Shown here: piece after piece, positions 36,742-45,370 of the stretch
Position numbering within the stretch: the first letter of the stretch is position 1
Layout: the number at the start of each line of letters is the position of its first letter
NCBI GenBank assembly: GCA_013297775.1
Contig: JAAFIL010000003.1
Coordinates: 1-64,000, forward strand
Direction: 5' to 3'
DNA: 64,000 nucleotides
Source of the DNA: Bacteroidota bacterium
GTDB lineage: Bacteria > Bacteroidota > Bacteroidia > B-17B0 > Aurantibacillaceae
Program-made: the position numbers and the translations under genes
The notes under the pieces: model-generated
Databases searched by the model: none
Seen by the model: the letters and a program-made list of their open reading frames with translations, nothing else
Told to the model about the DNA's origin: nothing

Positions 36742-36905
36742 ATTGAATCTTTTCCGTGAGTGGTGGGAGCGGCAGCCCAATGCCGACCTTTGCTAGGTTT
36801 TGTGCGAGTTGCGGTGGCTGAGGCACGAAGACCCCCGCAACCGCAACAAAAGCAGTAAAGGGCAAATTGGCTAAAGCGGACAACACGACCCCCAAGTATA
36901 ACATT
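36742..36905. repeat. GC-rich degenerate repeat, second copy type
   Basis: A GC-rich island in AT-rich spacer. Read on the minus strand it starts TTGGGGGTCGTGTTGTCCGC and ends CCGCTCCCACCACTCACGG, loosely like the patch at 5201-5428, and holds an inner inverted pair around GTTGCGGT / CCGCAAC. It lies in the gene-free stretch 36697-37107. A 64-codon frame inside it is not credible. Confidence 0.4.
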
Positions 36906-37027
36906 ACGCCTCAAAAACTAATTTTATTACTTAGACTATTTTACTTTTATAAACTCTATAGGGGGCACGGCATTAGCTTATTAATTAATGAGAGGCACTA
37001 AGCATTTTAGTGAATTAAACAATTCCT

Positions 37028-37047
37028 TATCCCCTAAAATAGGGATA
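37028..37047. promoter_or_regulatory. Dyad upstream of caspase gene 1
   Basis: TATCCCCTAAAATAGGGATA: TATCCC and GGGATA are perfect inverted arms. The same layout, CCCCN5TAGGGATA followed after about ten bases by GTTTTCAA, occurs upstream of the second caspase gene (41134-41168). It resembles sites of NarL/LuxR-type regulators, one of which is encoded between the two caspase genes. Confidence 0.6.
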
Positions 37048-37090
37048 TAAAAACACGTTTTCAAGGATAGAGAATACACTTGTACCCAAC

Positions 37091-37098
37091 TACATTTG
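37091..37098 (+). promoter_or_regulatory. Candidate -7 box TACATTTG
   Basis: TACATTTG fits TAnnTTTG, lies 43 bases after the dyad and 9 bases before the ATG at 37108. The expected start point gives a nearly leaderless mRNA. Confidence 0.5.
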
Positions 37099-37107
37099 CG
37101 ATATTAT

Positions 37108-37911
37108 ATGCCTAAAGGACTATCGCTTCATATCGGAATTAATGAATTAAAAAAAGGACCTTACCGTTCGGAAGGCTATTTGCGAGCTCCCGAAAACGAT
37201 GCGCGCGCCATGGCAGGTATGGCGGTTATGGAAGGCTACCAATGCCCAATTATTTTATTAACCGAGCAAGCTACACGTCAAAATATTTTATCACATTTAG
37301 ATAAGTGCATTCAAACATTACAAGCTGGAGATTCATTTTTACTTAGCTTTTCGGGACACGGCGGGCAAATTGAAGATACTAATGGCGATGAAGTAGATTC
37401 TAAAGATGAAACGTGGTGCCTCTACGATGGGCCGCTGATAGACGATGAACTCCTAGATAAATGGTACGCCTTTAAAGATGACGTTCAAATCATCGTGGTT
37501 TCAAATAGTTGCCACAGCCGAACCGCTATTCGTGTTTGGAACGATAATACAACTTTTTATAATACTAGAGGTGAAACGACAGATTATTACGATAGAGAAA
37601 TTATCATCAATGATCAAACTGTTTTAAGTAAGCACTTAACCGATGCTAAAATAAAAGCCAACATCATTCACCTATCGGCCTGCGACGATAAGCAACAGGC
37701 TCGCGATGGCGATTACTATTCGAGATACACCGACTTACTTTTAAAACATTGGAACTATGGTCGCTTTGAAGGTAGCTACGCCGAGTTAACACAAAAGATT
37801 GCGCAGGAGAGCGGTTACTTACAAGAAGCCGATTTTAGAACCTACAGTCAAATGAATAAAAACGTTCAAAACTACCCTGCTTTTAAACTCAATAAAAATA
37901 TTAACCCCTAA
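37108..37911 (+). CDS. Caspase-like protease (metacaspase type), no. 1
   Basis: 267 residues from the ATG at 37108 (an in-frame TTG is 4 codons upstream). Peptidase C14 fold: LHIGINELKK, catalytic His84 in FSGHGG and catalytic Cys135 in VSNSCHSRTA, the metacaspase version of the active site. A second conserved strand is IIHLSACDDKQQARDG. No other domain is attached. Such proteases cut after basic or acidic residues and often act in bacterial conflict or cell-death systems. It starts a long same-strand gene run and is followed after 11 bases by a small gene of unknown role. Confidence 0.9.
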   Translation: MPKGLSLHIGINELKKGPYRSEGYLRAPENDARAMAGMAVMEGYQCPIILLTEQATRQNILSHLDKCIQTLQAGDSFLLSFSGHGGQIEDTNGDEVDSKDETWCLYDGPLIDDELLDKWYAFKDDVQIIVVSNSCHSRTAIRVWNDNTTFYNTRGETTDYYDREIIINDQTVLSKHLTDAKIKANIIHLSACDDKQQARDGDYYSRYTDLLLKHWNYGRFEGSYAELTQKIAQESGYLQEADFRTYSQMNKNVQNYPAFKLNKNINP

Positions 37912-37922
37912 AATAAAAAACC

Positions 37923-38282
37923 ATGCAAATCGGAAAACCACAAGTACACCTTAGTAAAAACAATTCCACTAACGTTTACACCATTCATGTTATTACTTGG
38001 ATGGACAATACGCAATTTGAACCTGATGGCAACGAAACACTTCCATCAAATGCCAGCAATGGTATTTACACCATTAACCTAAAGCTCAAAAAAAATGCTG
38101 ACCGTCCGAATTTGAATCTCTTAACGCCTATCATTCATACGTTGGTATTAAGCGGTGTTGCATTAAGCGATGATGCACCACAATTAGAAATTAAAATTAA
38201 AAACACTACAACAGGAAATGTTGTTGGGCGGCGGAGAACGCACAAAGACGACTCGGACGACTCGGGTATGCCTACACCCTAA
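37923..38282 (+). CDS. Small protein of unknown function beside caspase 1
   Basis: 119 residues, no signal peptide. Likely beta-rich first 90 residues (VYTIHVITWMDNTQFEP, IYTINLKLKKN), then a basic and acidic tail with GRRRTHKDDSDDSG. No family recognised. It starts 11 bases after the caspase stop and has the CCCCTAAAA text 18 bases before its ATG. A partner or substrate of the caspase is possible, from position only. Confidence 0.7.
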   Translation: MQIGKPQVHLSKNNSTNVYTIHVITWMDNTQFEPDGNETLPSNASNGIYTINLKLKKNADRPNLNLLTPIIHTLVLSGVALSDDAPQLEIKIKNTTTGNVVGRRRTHKDDSDDSGMPTP

Positions 38283-38335
38283 CAAACTTACAAATACATA
38301 TAGGAGGTAAGGCTCTTATTATTATTTTTATACTT

Positions 38336-40372
38336 ATGAAAACCTCCTTTACTAACATAACCCAATTACTCACACTATTTATGGTGCTTGTTTTGCACAA
38401 TAGGCATTCGGCTAAGTGCGATACTTGCACCATAGATGTATTAAACCAAGACGCGTGGAACTTACGAAATCAGAATTTAGAACTAGCCAAACAAAAGGCA
38501 TTAGAGGCCATCAAAGCATCTGAAAGTATCCATTACATTCGGGGTTTATCTTATAGTTACAATGTACTTGGGCACTACTATAAAGTAAAAAGTAATTACG
38601 ACTCTGCCGAATTTTTCTATCAAAAAAGTTTAGCGATACGTCAACAACTAAACGACACTATTACTATTGCTAGCTCCTACCGAAACATCATGAGTATTTA
38701 TAAACTAAAAGGGCAATTAACGCAAGCTGTAGAAGTAGGATTGATTGCCATTCAATTACTAACACCTAAACTTCACCAGGCAAATGCCGAAAAGGAAAAA
38801 GCACGGGTTCAAAATAACTTATCGGCTTTGTATTTAAAAATGGGGAGTTACGAATCAGCCATCAAGAATGCTTTAGAAGCCAAACAAATTTTTATCAAAC
38901 ACAAAGAAGAAGAAGGATTGGCCTCGATTACCATCACACTCGGTAACATTTATGAAGAACAAAAAGAATACACCAATGCCATTTCTCAATTTGAAGAAGC
39001 CATTCAATTGCATCAAGCCTCAAATAACAAACGCGAACTTGCAAAAGCTTATAATGGTTTAGGAAATGTTTATTACGCGATGGCAGAATACAACATGGCA
39101 CTCCAGAACTATCAACAAAGTTTAACTATTCGAGAAACCAATTCTTATACCGACGATATAGCTGGTTCGTATTATAGTATGGGTATTATTTACGAGTCTA
39201 TTGAACAGCCCAACTTAGCTTATACCTACTACATTAAAAGTTTAAACTATGCGCAAAAAGCTGGAAACAACCAAGGCATTTACGAAACGTTTAGCGCACT
39301 TGGTAGCCTAATGCGTCAACAAAAAAAATTCGATTCTGCTTTTATCTATTTACGAGAAGCTCTGCAACTCACCAACTCTGCGGGTGCTTTACCCGAACGC
39401 TTGGCTCTGCTGCAAGAAATTTCAAAGACGCACAAACAAAACGGTAACAATGACTCTGCACTTATTTATACAGAGTACTACACTCAACTTAACGACTCTT
39501 TACACGAAATTTTAAGAAGTGCCATTAAACAAGAGTCCACCATTAAAGAACGTGAATACGATCTTAAACTTACTAAAGAAAAAAATAAAACACAGCTTTA
39601 TATCATTGCGGGTTTAACGCTAAGTCTATTGTTGGTTCTAACGGTACTTTTCTATTTATACCGTAGCTCCAAATCAAATAAACGTTTGCGTCAACTCAAA
39701 GATATTATTAAAGAACAAGAACTACTGGCTTTAGATGCCATGCTCGAAGGGCAAGAACGCGAAAGAAAACGCCTCTCACTCGAATTACACGATACCATTG
39801 GAAGTATTTTAGCAGCTACAAAATTTGCATTCAAGTCTATGGAAAATAATCTTGAAAAATTAGTAACCGAAAATAAAGTACAATATCAAAAGATTAACAC
39901 CATGTTAGATGAAGCCATGGATAGCGTTCGGAAAATTTCGCATGAAATGGCTGAAGGTATCGTACTCGAAAAAGGAATTGAAGGGGCTTTAAAACAACTT
40001 TGCGAACGTTTAGAAATTCCAGGTAAACTTTCTATAGCCGTTAACACGTATGGCTTTAACGAAAAAGTGGATTCAAACATTGAGCTTAATTTGTACCGCG
40101 CTGTTCAAGAATTACTCACCAATATTTTAAAACACGCGCAAGCCAACACCGTTGTTATTCAGCTTACCAAAAGCGATAAAACCATTAACCTCATGGTAGA
40201 AGACGATGGTAAAGGTTTTCAACCACAAACCATAAGTGATAAAACAGGTATTGGCCTCTCTAACATTGATAATCGCGTAAAAAAATTAAACGGTAAATGG
40301 AATATAGATTCAGGAAAAGGAAAAGGCACTACCGTTATTATTGACATACCTTTAAACAACGAAATAATTTAA
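38336..40372 (+). CDS. TPR-containing sensor histidine kinase
   Basis: 678 residues. Signal sequence (about 1-28), a run of tetratricopeptide repeats (about 35-390, e.g. ELAKAYNGLGNVYYAMAEYN), a membrane helix near 415-440 (YIIAGLTLSLLLVLTVLF), a coiled linker, then a HisKA_3 box RKRLSLELHDTIGSILAATK and a HATPase with QELLTNILKHAQA, VEDDGKGF and TGIGLSNIDNRV. This is the NarX/DesK type of kinase with an extracytoplasmic TPR sensor, common in Bacteroidota. Its partner regulator starts 3 bases after its stop. Confidence 0.94.
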   Translation: MKTSFTNITQLLTLFMVLVLHNRHSAKCDTCTIDVLNQDAWNLRNQNLELAKQKALEAIKASESIHYIRGLSYSYNVLGHYYKVKSNYDSAEFFYQKSLAIRQQLNDTITIASSYRNIMSIYKLKGQLTQAVEVGLIAIQLLTPKLHQANAEKEKARVQNNLSALYLKMGSYESAIKNALEAKQIFIKHKEEEGLASITITLGNIYEEQKEYTNAISQFEEAIQLHQASNNKRELAKAYNGLGNVYYAMAEYNMALQNYQQSLTIRETNSYTDDIAGSYYSMGIIYESIEQPNLAYTYYIKSLNYAQKAGNNQGIYETFSALGSLMRQQKKFDSAFIYLREALQLTNSAGALPERLALLQEISKTHKQNGNNDSALIYTEYYTQLNDSLHEILRSAIKQESTIKEREYDLKLTKEKNKTQLYIIAGLTLSLLLVLTVLFYLYRSSKSNKRLRQLKDIIKEQELLALDAMLEGQERERKRLSLELHDTIGSILAATKFAFKSMENNLEKLVTENKVQYQKINTMLDEAMDSVRKISHEMAEGIVLEKGIEGALKQLCERLEIPGKLSIAVNTYGFNEKVDSNIELNLYRAVQELLTNILKHAQANTVVIQLTKSDKTINLMVEDDGKGFQPQTISDKTGIGLSNIDNRVKKLNGKWNIDSGKGKGTTVIIDIPLNNEII

Positions 40373-40375
40373 AAC

Positions 40376-41038
40376 ATGGAAACTAAAAAACAAATTACAG
40401 TATTAATAGCCGACGATCATAAAATGATGTTAGATGGTTTACGATCGCTACTCAACCAAGAAAAAGATATACACATTGTTGGCGAAGCCATGAATGGAAA
40501 TCAGGTAATGGATATTTTAGCATTTAACCAAGTAGATATTGCCATACTCGATATTAGTATGCCCGATATGGATGGTTACGATACCGTTATTAACATGCGT
40601 AAAAAATACCCGCAAGTAAAAGTCTTAGTGTTAAGTTTACACAAAGATGAACGACACGTAGGTAAATTAGTGAAAAGTGGCGTAGCGGGCTATATTGTTA
40701 AAGAAAGAGGAAGTGAAGAATTGGTAAATGCCATTCGCACCATTGCTAATGGTAAAGAATATTTTGATAAAGAAGTAATGGAAATAAGCCTAAGGGCTTT
40801 AAAAAATAAAAGTACAACAGGCGATACCATTGTAAAATTTACACCTCGCGAATTAGAAGTATTAGATTTAATTGCCGAGGGTTTAAGCAGTAAAGAAATT
40901 GGAAATATTCTACATATAGCCGAAAGTACCGTAGAAACCAATCGTAAAAACTTACTTGCTAAACTCGATTTACCCAACTCTAAACACCTCTTAAAATATG
41001 CCATCGAACAAGGGTATGGCAAATCGCGTTTAAAATAA
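40376..41038 (+). CDS. NarL/LuxR-family response regulator
   Basis: 220 residues. Receiver with IADDHKMMLDGL, phospho-acceptor Asp in VDIAILDISMPDMDG, and conserved Lys in GYIVKERGSEE. C-terminal LuxR helix-turn-helix with TPRELEVLDLIAEGLSSKEI and HIAESTVETNRKNLLAKLDL. It pairs with the TPR kinase just upstream. NarL-type regulators bind inverted heptamers; the dyads before both caspase genes are candidate targets (inference). Confidence 0.95.
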   Translation: METKKQITVLIADDHKMMLDGLRSLLNQEKDIHIVGEAMNGNQVMDILAFNQVDIAILDISMPDMDGYDTVINMRKKYPQVKVLVLSLHKDERHVGKLVKSGVAGYIVKERGSEELVNAIRTIANGKEYFDKEVMEISLRALKNKSTTGDTIVKFTPRELEVLDLIAEGLSSKEIGNILHIAESTVETNRKNLLAKLDLPNSKHLLKYAIEQGYGKSRLK

Positions 41039-41133
41039 ATTACCTTTTAGACAATACCTTTTTCATTTTTATAGAGTTGATAAGCCTCTCAAAAAAGAGC
41101 TACACTTGCTATGACCTATATGAATGAATACCT

Positions 41134-41168
41134 CCCCACTAGTAGGGATAAAAAAATCAGGTTTTCAA
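41134..41168. promoter_or_regulatory. Dyad upstream of caspase gene 2
   Basis: CCCCACTAGTAGGGATA (a near palindrome centred on ACTAGT), then an A-run and GTTTTCAA at 41161-41168. The order and spacing match the region 37031-37064 upstream of caspase gene 1 to within one base. Confidence 0.6.
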
Positions 41169-41216
41169 CTAGTTAAAATCATTAAAACCAATGATAAAGA
41201 TGCTAATCGCTTCACC

Positions 41217-41224
41217 TAATTTTG
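41217..41224 (+). promoter_or_regulatory. Candidate -7 box TAATTTTG
   Basis: TAATTTTG fits TAnnTTTG, 67 bases after the dyad, giving a leader of about 75 bases before the ATG at 41307. No clear -33 TTG. Confidence 0.4.
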
Positions 41225-41306
41225 TAAGCATCAAACATTCACAAAAACAAATTCACAAAAAAGAAATAAACTTCTCCAATTGACCTATCACTCTAAACTA
41301 AATAAA

Positions 41307-42278
41307 ATGAGAAAAGCTGTTGTAATAGGAATAAATGAGTACCCTAAAAACCCCTTGAGTGCCTGTGTAAACGATGCACAAGCCATAGGGAAACTGCTTG
41401 AAAAAAATGGAGATGGAAGTCCTAATTTTGACGTATCGGTTTATACAGATATTAAAACAAAATCAGAATTAACGCAACTAATACTAGACTTATTTAATGA
41501 AGCCAATGAGATTTCACTTTTATATTTTGCTGGACACGGTGCAAAAAATGAGTTAGATACTTATATTGTAACACCCGATGCCGAGTACTTAAACCTAGGT
41601 CTTTCTTCGACCGAGTTATTAAAAATAGCGAATAAGAGTAAAAGTAAAAATAGAATTATACTATTAGATTGTTGCAACTCGGGCGGTATTGGCACCACTA
41701 ATATTTTGGGCGATAACCTTAGTATCATTAGTTCGGGACTAACATTTTTAACCGCTAGTAAATCAGATGAAAGTGCTAAAGAAACGATTAATGGACATGG
41801 TGTATTTACTAACTTACTGTTGCAAGCCTTAGAGGGTGGAGCCGCTGATATAGGCGGGAACATAACCCCTGGAGGTGTATATGCGTACATTGATCAAGCG
41901 TTAGGTAAACAAGAGCAACGACCTGTTTTTAGAGCCGACATAACAGAATTTATTTCACTCCGAAAAATAAATCCACAGGTTGATTTAGAAACGCTCAAAA
42001 AAATTATCGCCTACTTTCCACAAGAAAATTTTGCGTATCCGCTTGATCCATCTTACGAATTTACGAATAACCCAACTATTAAACACGAAATAAAAGAACC
42101 TTATGCTTCAGATGTAAATGTAGAAGTTCTAAAAAATTTACAAAAGTACTACAGCGTTGGTTTGGTAATACCCGAAGATGAATCCAATTTATACTCGTCC
42201 GCAATGAAATCGAAACGTTGCCAACTCACACATTTAGGTAAACATTACTGGCACCTCATTAAAAAAAATAAACTCTAA
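41307..42278 (+). CDS. Caspase-like protease (peptidase C14), no. 2
   Basis: 323 residues from the ATG at 41307 (an in-frame TTG at 41280 is less likely). Caspase fold at 1-225: KAVVIGINEYPKNPLSACVN, catalytic His77 in LLYFAGHGAKNE and catalytic Cys123 in IILLDCCNSGG, and FLTASKSDESAKE. The C-terminal 90 residues (LKNLQKYYSVGLVIPEDESN, LTHLGKHYWHLI) look like a small helical or winged-helix module that could bind a partner or substrate. It differs clearly from caspase 1 in active-site text. It follows the two-component pair and has its own dyad and -7 box. Confidence 0.9.
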   Translation: MRKAVVIGINEYPKNPLSACVNDAQAIGKLLEKNGDGSPNFDVSVYTDIKTKSELTQLILDLFNEANEISLLYFAGHGAKNELDTYIVTPDAEYLNLGLSSTELLKIANKSKSKNRIILLDCCNSGGIGTTNILGDNLSIISSGLTFLTASKSDESAKETINGHGVFTNLLLQALEGGAADIGGNITPGGVYAYIDQALGKQEQRPVFRADITEFISLRKINPQVDLETLKKIIAYFPQENFAYPLDPSYEFTNNPTIKHEIKEPYASDVNVEVLKNLQKYYSVGLVIPEDESNLYSSAMKSKRCQLTHLGKHYWHLIKKNKL

Positions 42279-42497
42279 AATGTATATGAAAAAAATAATC
42301 AAAACTAAAGCCATCCTAAACAAAAAATACTCTGAAAACAATAGCTGAAACGTTACCAGAAAACTAAGTATAAACTTAACCTACATCAAAAATAAAACGA
42401 TACATAGTAAAGCTAAAGTAATGGAAAGGTTTAATTCGATACGCTTAAACGAAAGGATGCTTAATAAACTTTTCAACTTAAACTATACAATTATAAA

Positions 42498-43493
42498 ATG
42501 CTAGAAAACTTTTTACATAGCGATCGGTTAGCAACCTTGCCCGAGTTCAACTATCTTTTAAATACACTCTTCAAAGAGACATTTAAAATCGCAGAAACAG
42601 AACTTCAAGCGCATTGTAAAAATTTCTCGCTTAATTTTGCCTACGCCTTCGAAAACACATTACATTACTTAATAGCTATTGACGTACTCGAAAAAAATTC
42701 GCAAAATCAAATTTCAAAAAGATTAACGAATACGTCCACTTCAACCAGTAATCCCAAGCATTTATCGCATCACTTACTCAATAAAACCATTACCTATTTA
42801 GCTAAAGAAAATTTGCTAAATAACTTACCCATTGAAAGCGTTAGTAAAAATGAAAATGGCAGCAATGACCTTCGTTTAAATACCGAACATCAATATTACT
42901 TATTTATTAAATCGCTTTTGCTTAATCTTAATTTAGCCACACCTCATAAAACTCAAAACACTATGCTTATACTCCCTAACCTTAATAAAATGCTTCTACT
43001 TAATAAAATCAATAAAGAAAAAAATAAAGCAGCCAATAAAACAAAACGAAATAAATCAAATCCTAAGAAAAAATTTTTTGTGTCTTATGCAAGTCCAGAT
43101 CTGGACTATAAAAACGAATTAAAAAAGCACTTCAAAGTATTGATTGATAAAAACTTGATGGAGTACTGGGATGGGAAAGCCATTTTACCTGGTGAAGCAT
43201 GGGATGAGAAAATAAAAGAACACTTAGAAAAAGCCGACGTTATACTCCTATTGATAAGTGTTGATTTTCTAAACTCAGAATACATCAATAATGTAGAACT
43301 TAAACGTGCCATGGAAAGGTATCAAAACGGAGAGGTTACCATTATTCCCATTCTTGTAAGAACTTGCGATTTTGAAAGTCATTACCTAAATAACCTCCAC
43401 GCTTTACCCGAAGGTAAGAAGCCTATTGATACATGGCCGAATAAAGACGAAGCATACGTTAACATCATTAACCATATAAAAACAATCCTTTAA
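42498..43493 (+). CDS. TIR-domain protein
   Basis: 331 residues. The C-terminal TIR domain begins at about 194 with KKFFVSYASPDLDYKNELKK, followed by LMEYWDGKAILPGEAWDEKI and ADVILLLISVDFLNSEY. Glu267 in NNVELKRAMER sits where TIR NADases have their catalytic glutamate, so NAD cleavage is possible. Residues 1-150 form a helical domain of unknown type (LEKNSQNQISKRLTNTS) that may be the adaptor part; a Lys-rich linker joins them. TIR proteins are widespread as anti-phage effectors or adaptors. A 219-base spacer with no credible gene separates it from caspase 2. Confidence 0.9.
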   Translation: MLENFLHSDRLATLPEFNYLLNTLFKETFKIAETELQAHCKNFSLNFAYAFENTLHYLIAIDVLEKNSQNQISKRLTNTSTSTSNPKHLSHHLLNKTITYLAKENLLNNLPIESVSKNENGSNDLRLNTEHQYYLFIKSLLLNLNLATPHKTQNTMLILPNLNKMLLLNKINKEKNKAANKTKRNKSNPKKKFFVSYASPDLDYKNELKKHFKVLIDKNLMEYWDGKAILPGEAWDEKIKEHLEKADVILLLISVDFLNSEYINNVELKRAMERYQNGEVTIIPILVRTCDFESHYLNNLHALPEGKKPIDTWPNKDEAYVNIINHIKTIL

Positions 43494-43503
43494 TTTTTTT
43501 AAA

Positions 43504-44124
43504 ATGTTGAGCAATTGGATTCATAAACAAATCATCAAAAGTATTATACTATGGGATTGGTTGGTAATAGCACTTACAAAACGCCAACTACAACTTACTA
43601 CCTTCACATTAAAAGAATCGTTTATTCGTTCGGGAGCCAACTACACTGTGTGTTGGCGCGTGAAAGGTTGTTATAAAATTATAGTAAACGAAACTACTAT
43701 CTTAACGGGGCGTAGTGCGCAATTGGTACTAAAACATCAAGCGAAAAACACGCATTTAACTATTCATTTTTTTGGGATTAAAAATACCGTTAAAAAAACC
43801 ATTCCACTTCCAATACTCGAACTTAGTAACGAAACTAATTTTACTTACAAAGATAAAATTTTGAAACCCGTTAATACCCTGCTTCCAAAACTTAATAGCA
43901 ACGCCCTGCCAAATCGTTTAAATTTCATAACACCATTGGCAACCATTAAACTACAAAAGCAACTAACCATTCAACTACCGATTCTACAAACGATTCAACT
44001 GCCGCTTTACAATCCTATCCGTAATACGCCCACAACTTCAAATCTTTACTACTATAAAAAAACAATGTTGCCATCATCAAATACAAATTATCAAAATAAT
44101 CTAGCCATACAACTCAATAACTAA
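43504..44124 (+). CDS. Unknown protein between TIR and DUF4407 genes
   Basis: 206 residues. The first 30 residues are amphipathic and Trp-rich (MLSNWIHKQIIKSIILWDWL), not a classical signal. A beta-rich part follows (YTVCWRVKGCYKIIVNET, ILTGRSAQLVLKHQAKN), then a low-complexity Asn/Thr/Leu/Pro tail. No family recognised. It starts 10 bases after the TIR stop. A role as membrane-associated adaptor is only a guess. Confidence 0.65.
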   Translation: MLSNWIHKQIIKSIILWDWLVIALTKRQLQLTTFTLKESFIRSGANYTVCWRVKGCYKIIVNETTILTGRSAQLVLKHQAKNTHLTIHFFGIKNTVKKTIPLPILELSNETNFTYKDKILKPVNTLLPKLNSNALPNRLNFITPLATIKLQKQLTIQLPILQTIQLPLYNPIRNTPTTSNLYYYKKTMLPSSNTNYQNNLAIQLNN

Positions 44125-44142
44125 AAAATAAATCCCCACCCC

Positions 44143-45363
44143 ATGAAAAGAAATTTTTACGAAACACCTACACCCTCTGTCATTATGCGCTTCTTTTGGA
44201 AAGCTGCTGGTGCCGACCGTTATATCTTAGAGCGGGTAACCTACTCTGACCAAATTAAATACATGTGTTTAGGAGGTATTATTTTTGCAACGGGTCTAAT
44301 GGCGGCCTTAGCTGGTGGATACGCCTTTTATACCATCTTTGAACCCAAAGGCTCTTCGCTCGATACACAACTTCACATTCCTACTTGCTTGTTATCCATT
44401 GTATTTGGGCTGTTTTGGGGTGGAATGATTTTTAACCTCGACCGATTTATCATATCAAGTACTGGCAAAGGCGATGGCACCGAAGCCATTACTTGGAACG
44501 AATTAAAAACAGCTCTCCCGCGTTTACTAATGGGGGCTATCATTGCTTTAACCATTTCTAAACCTGTAGAAATACGCATGTTTAAATCGGAGATTGACGT
44601 AGAATTACACAACGCACAAATGCAAAAACAATCCGAATACTTAGGACGGATAGATTCGATTTATGCTGGACGTATCGAAAACGAAAAACAAAAAGTACTG
44701 AAATGGGAAAAAGAAATTAGACAACGTCAAGAAGAATATACCAATCTACAAGCATTGTATAATAAAGAAATGGCGGGGCAAAACGGCGGCGATAGAGGCG
44801 AAGGACCACAAGCAAAAAAAATCGAAATCCAATTAAAGAAATTAGAAGCCGAAGTAAAAGCAATTGAAACGCGTAACCTGCCATTGATTAATGAAAGCTA
44901 TGCCAACCTTAAAAAATTTGAAACCAATAAACAAAACGAAATTCAAAATAGTGAATTAGTAGCAGGTGGCTTAGATGGCTTGCTCGAACGTATCAAACTA
45001 GCGCATCAAATTTCAGGTCCTTGGATTTCGCTTTTTATAACTCTACTATTTATGGCCATTGAACTAACACCGATGTTCTTTAAACTAATGCTTACCAAAA
45101 CACCTTACGATTATTTAGAAGAAAATATTAAAGAGTTAATGAAAGCCGAAGAAGGTATTTTAATAGAGTATAATTTTTACCAAGATAAAAATGGTCAACA
45201 AAAAGATGCCGTCATTCACATTGCCAAAGAAAAATTGAGTGCAGAGCAAAAGGCCATTCTAAAAGCTGAAAAGGAGTTAACCGAGTATGCGATTGATAAA
45301 TATACCGAACAACTTAAACAAAAAATAAATACAAGTCCCGACTCATACATTCAATCGAACTAA
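44143..45363 (+). CDS. DUF4407 membrane protein
   Basis: 406 residues. Membrane helices at about 40-63, 82-105, 126-145 and 286-308 bracket a long coiled coil (about 150-270, e.g. EKWEKEIRQRQEEYTNLQ-like text). Conserved DUF4407 features include FFWKAAGADRYILERV near the start, GLFWGGMIFNLDRFII and ALTISKPVEIRMFKSEI. The family has no proven role; it is often found in conflict-type gene clusters in Bacteroidota, which fits here. The predicted layout places a helical stalk outside the cytoplasm or between membranes. Confidence 0.9.
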   Translation: MKRNFYETPTPSVIMRFFWKAAGADRYILERVTYSDQIKYMCLGGIIFATGLMAALAGGYAFYTIFEPKGSSLDTQLHIPTCLLSIVFGLFWGGMIFNLDRFIISSTGKGDGTEAITWNELKTALPRLLMGAIIALTISKPVEIRMFKSEIDVELHNAQMQKQSEYLGRIDSIYAGRIENEKQKVLKWEKEIRQRQEEYTNLQALYNKEMAGQNGGDRGEGPQAKKIEIQLKKLEAEVKAIETRNLPLINESYANLKKFETNKQNEIQNSELVAGGLDGLLERIKLAHQISGPWISLFITLLFMAIELTPMFFKLMLTKTPYDYLEENIKELMKAEEGILIEYNFYQDKNGQQKDAVIHIAKEKLSAEQKAILKAEKELTEYAIDKYTEQLKQKINTSPDSYIQSN

Positions 45364-45370
45364 TAGATAG

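Noticed and set aside
36720-36914. Minus-strand 64-codon frame
   Set aside because: It sits in the degenerate GC-rich repeat and has no coding features.
42421-42504. 27-codon frame overlapping the TIR start
   Set aside because: Too short, no signal or conserved feature; could only be a leader peptide and there is no support.
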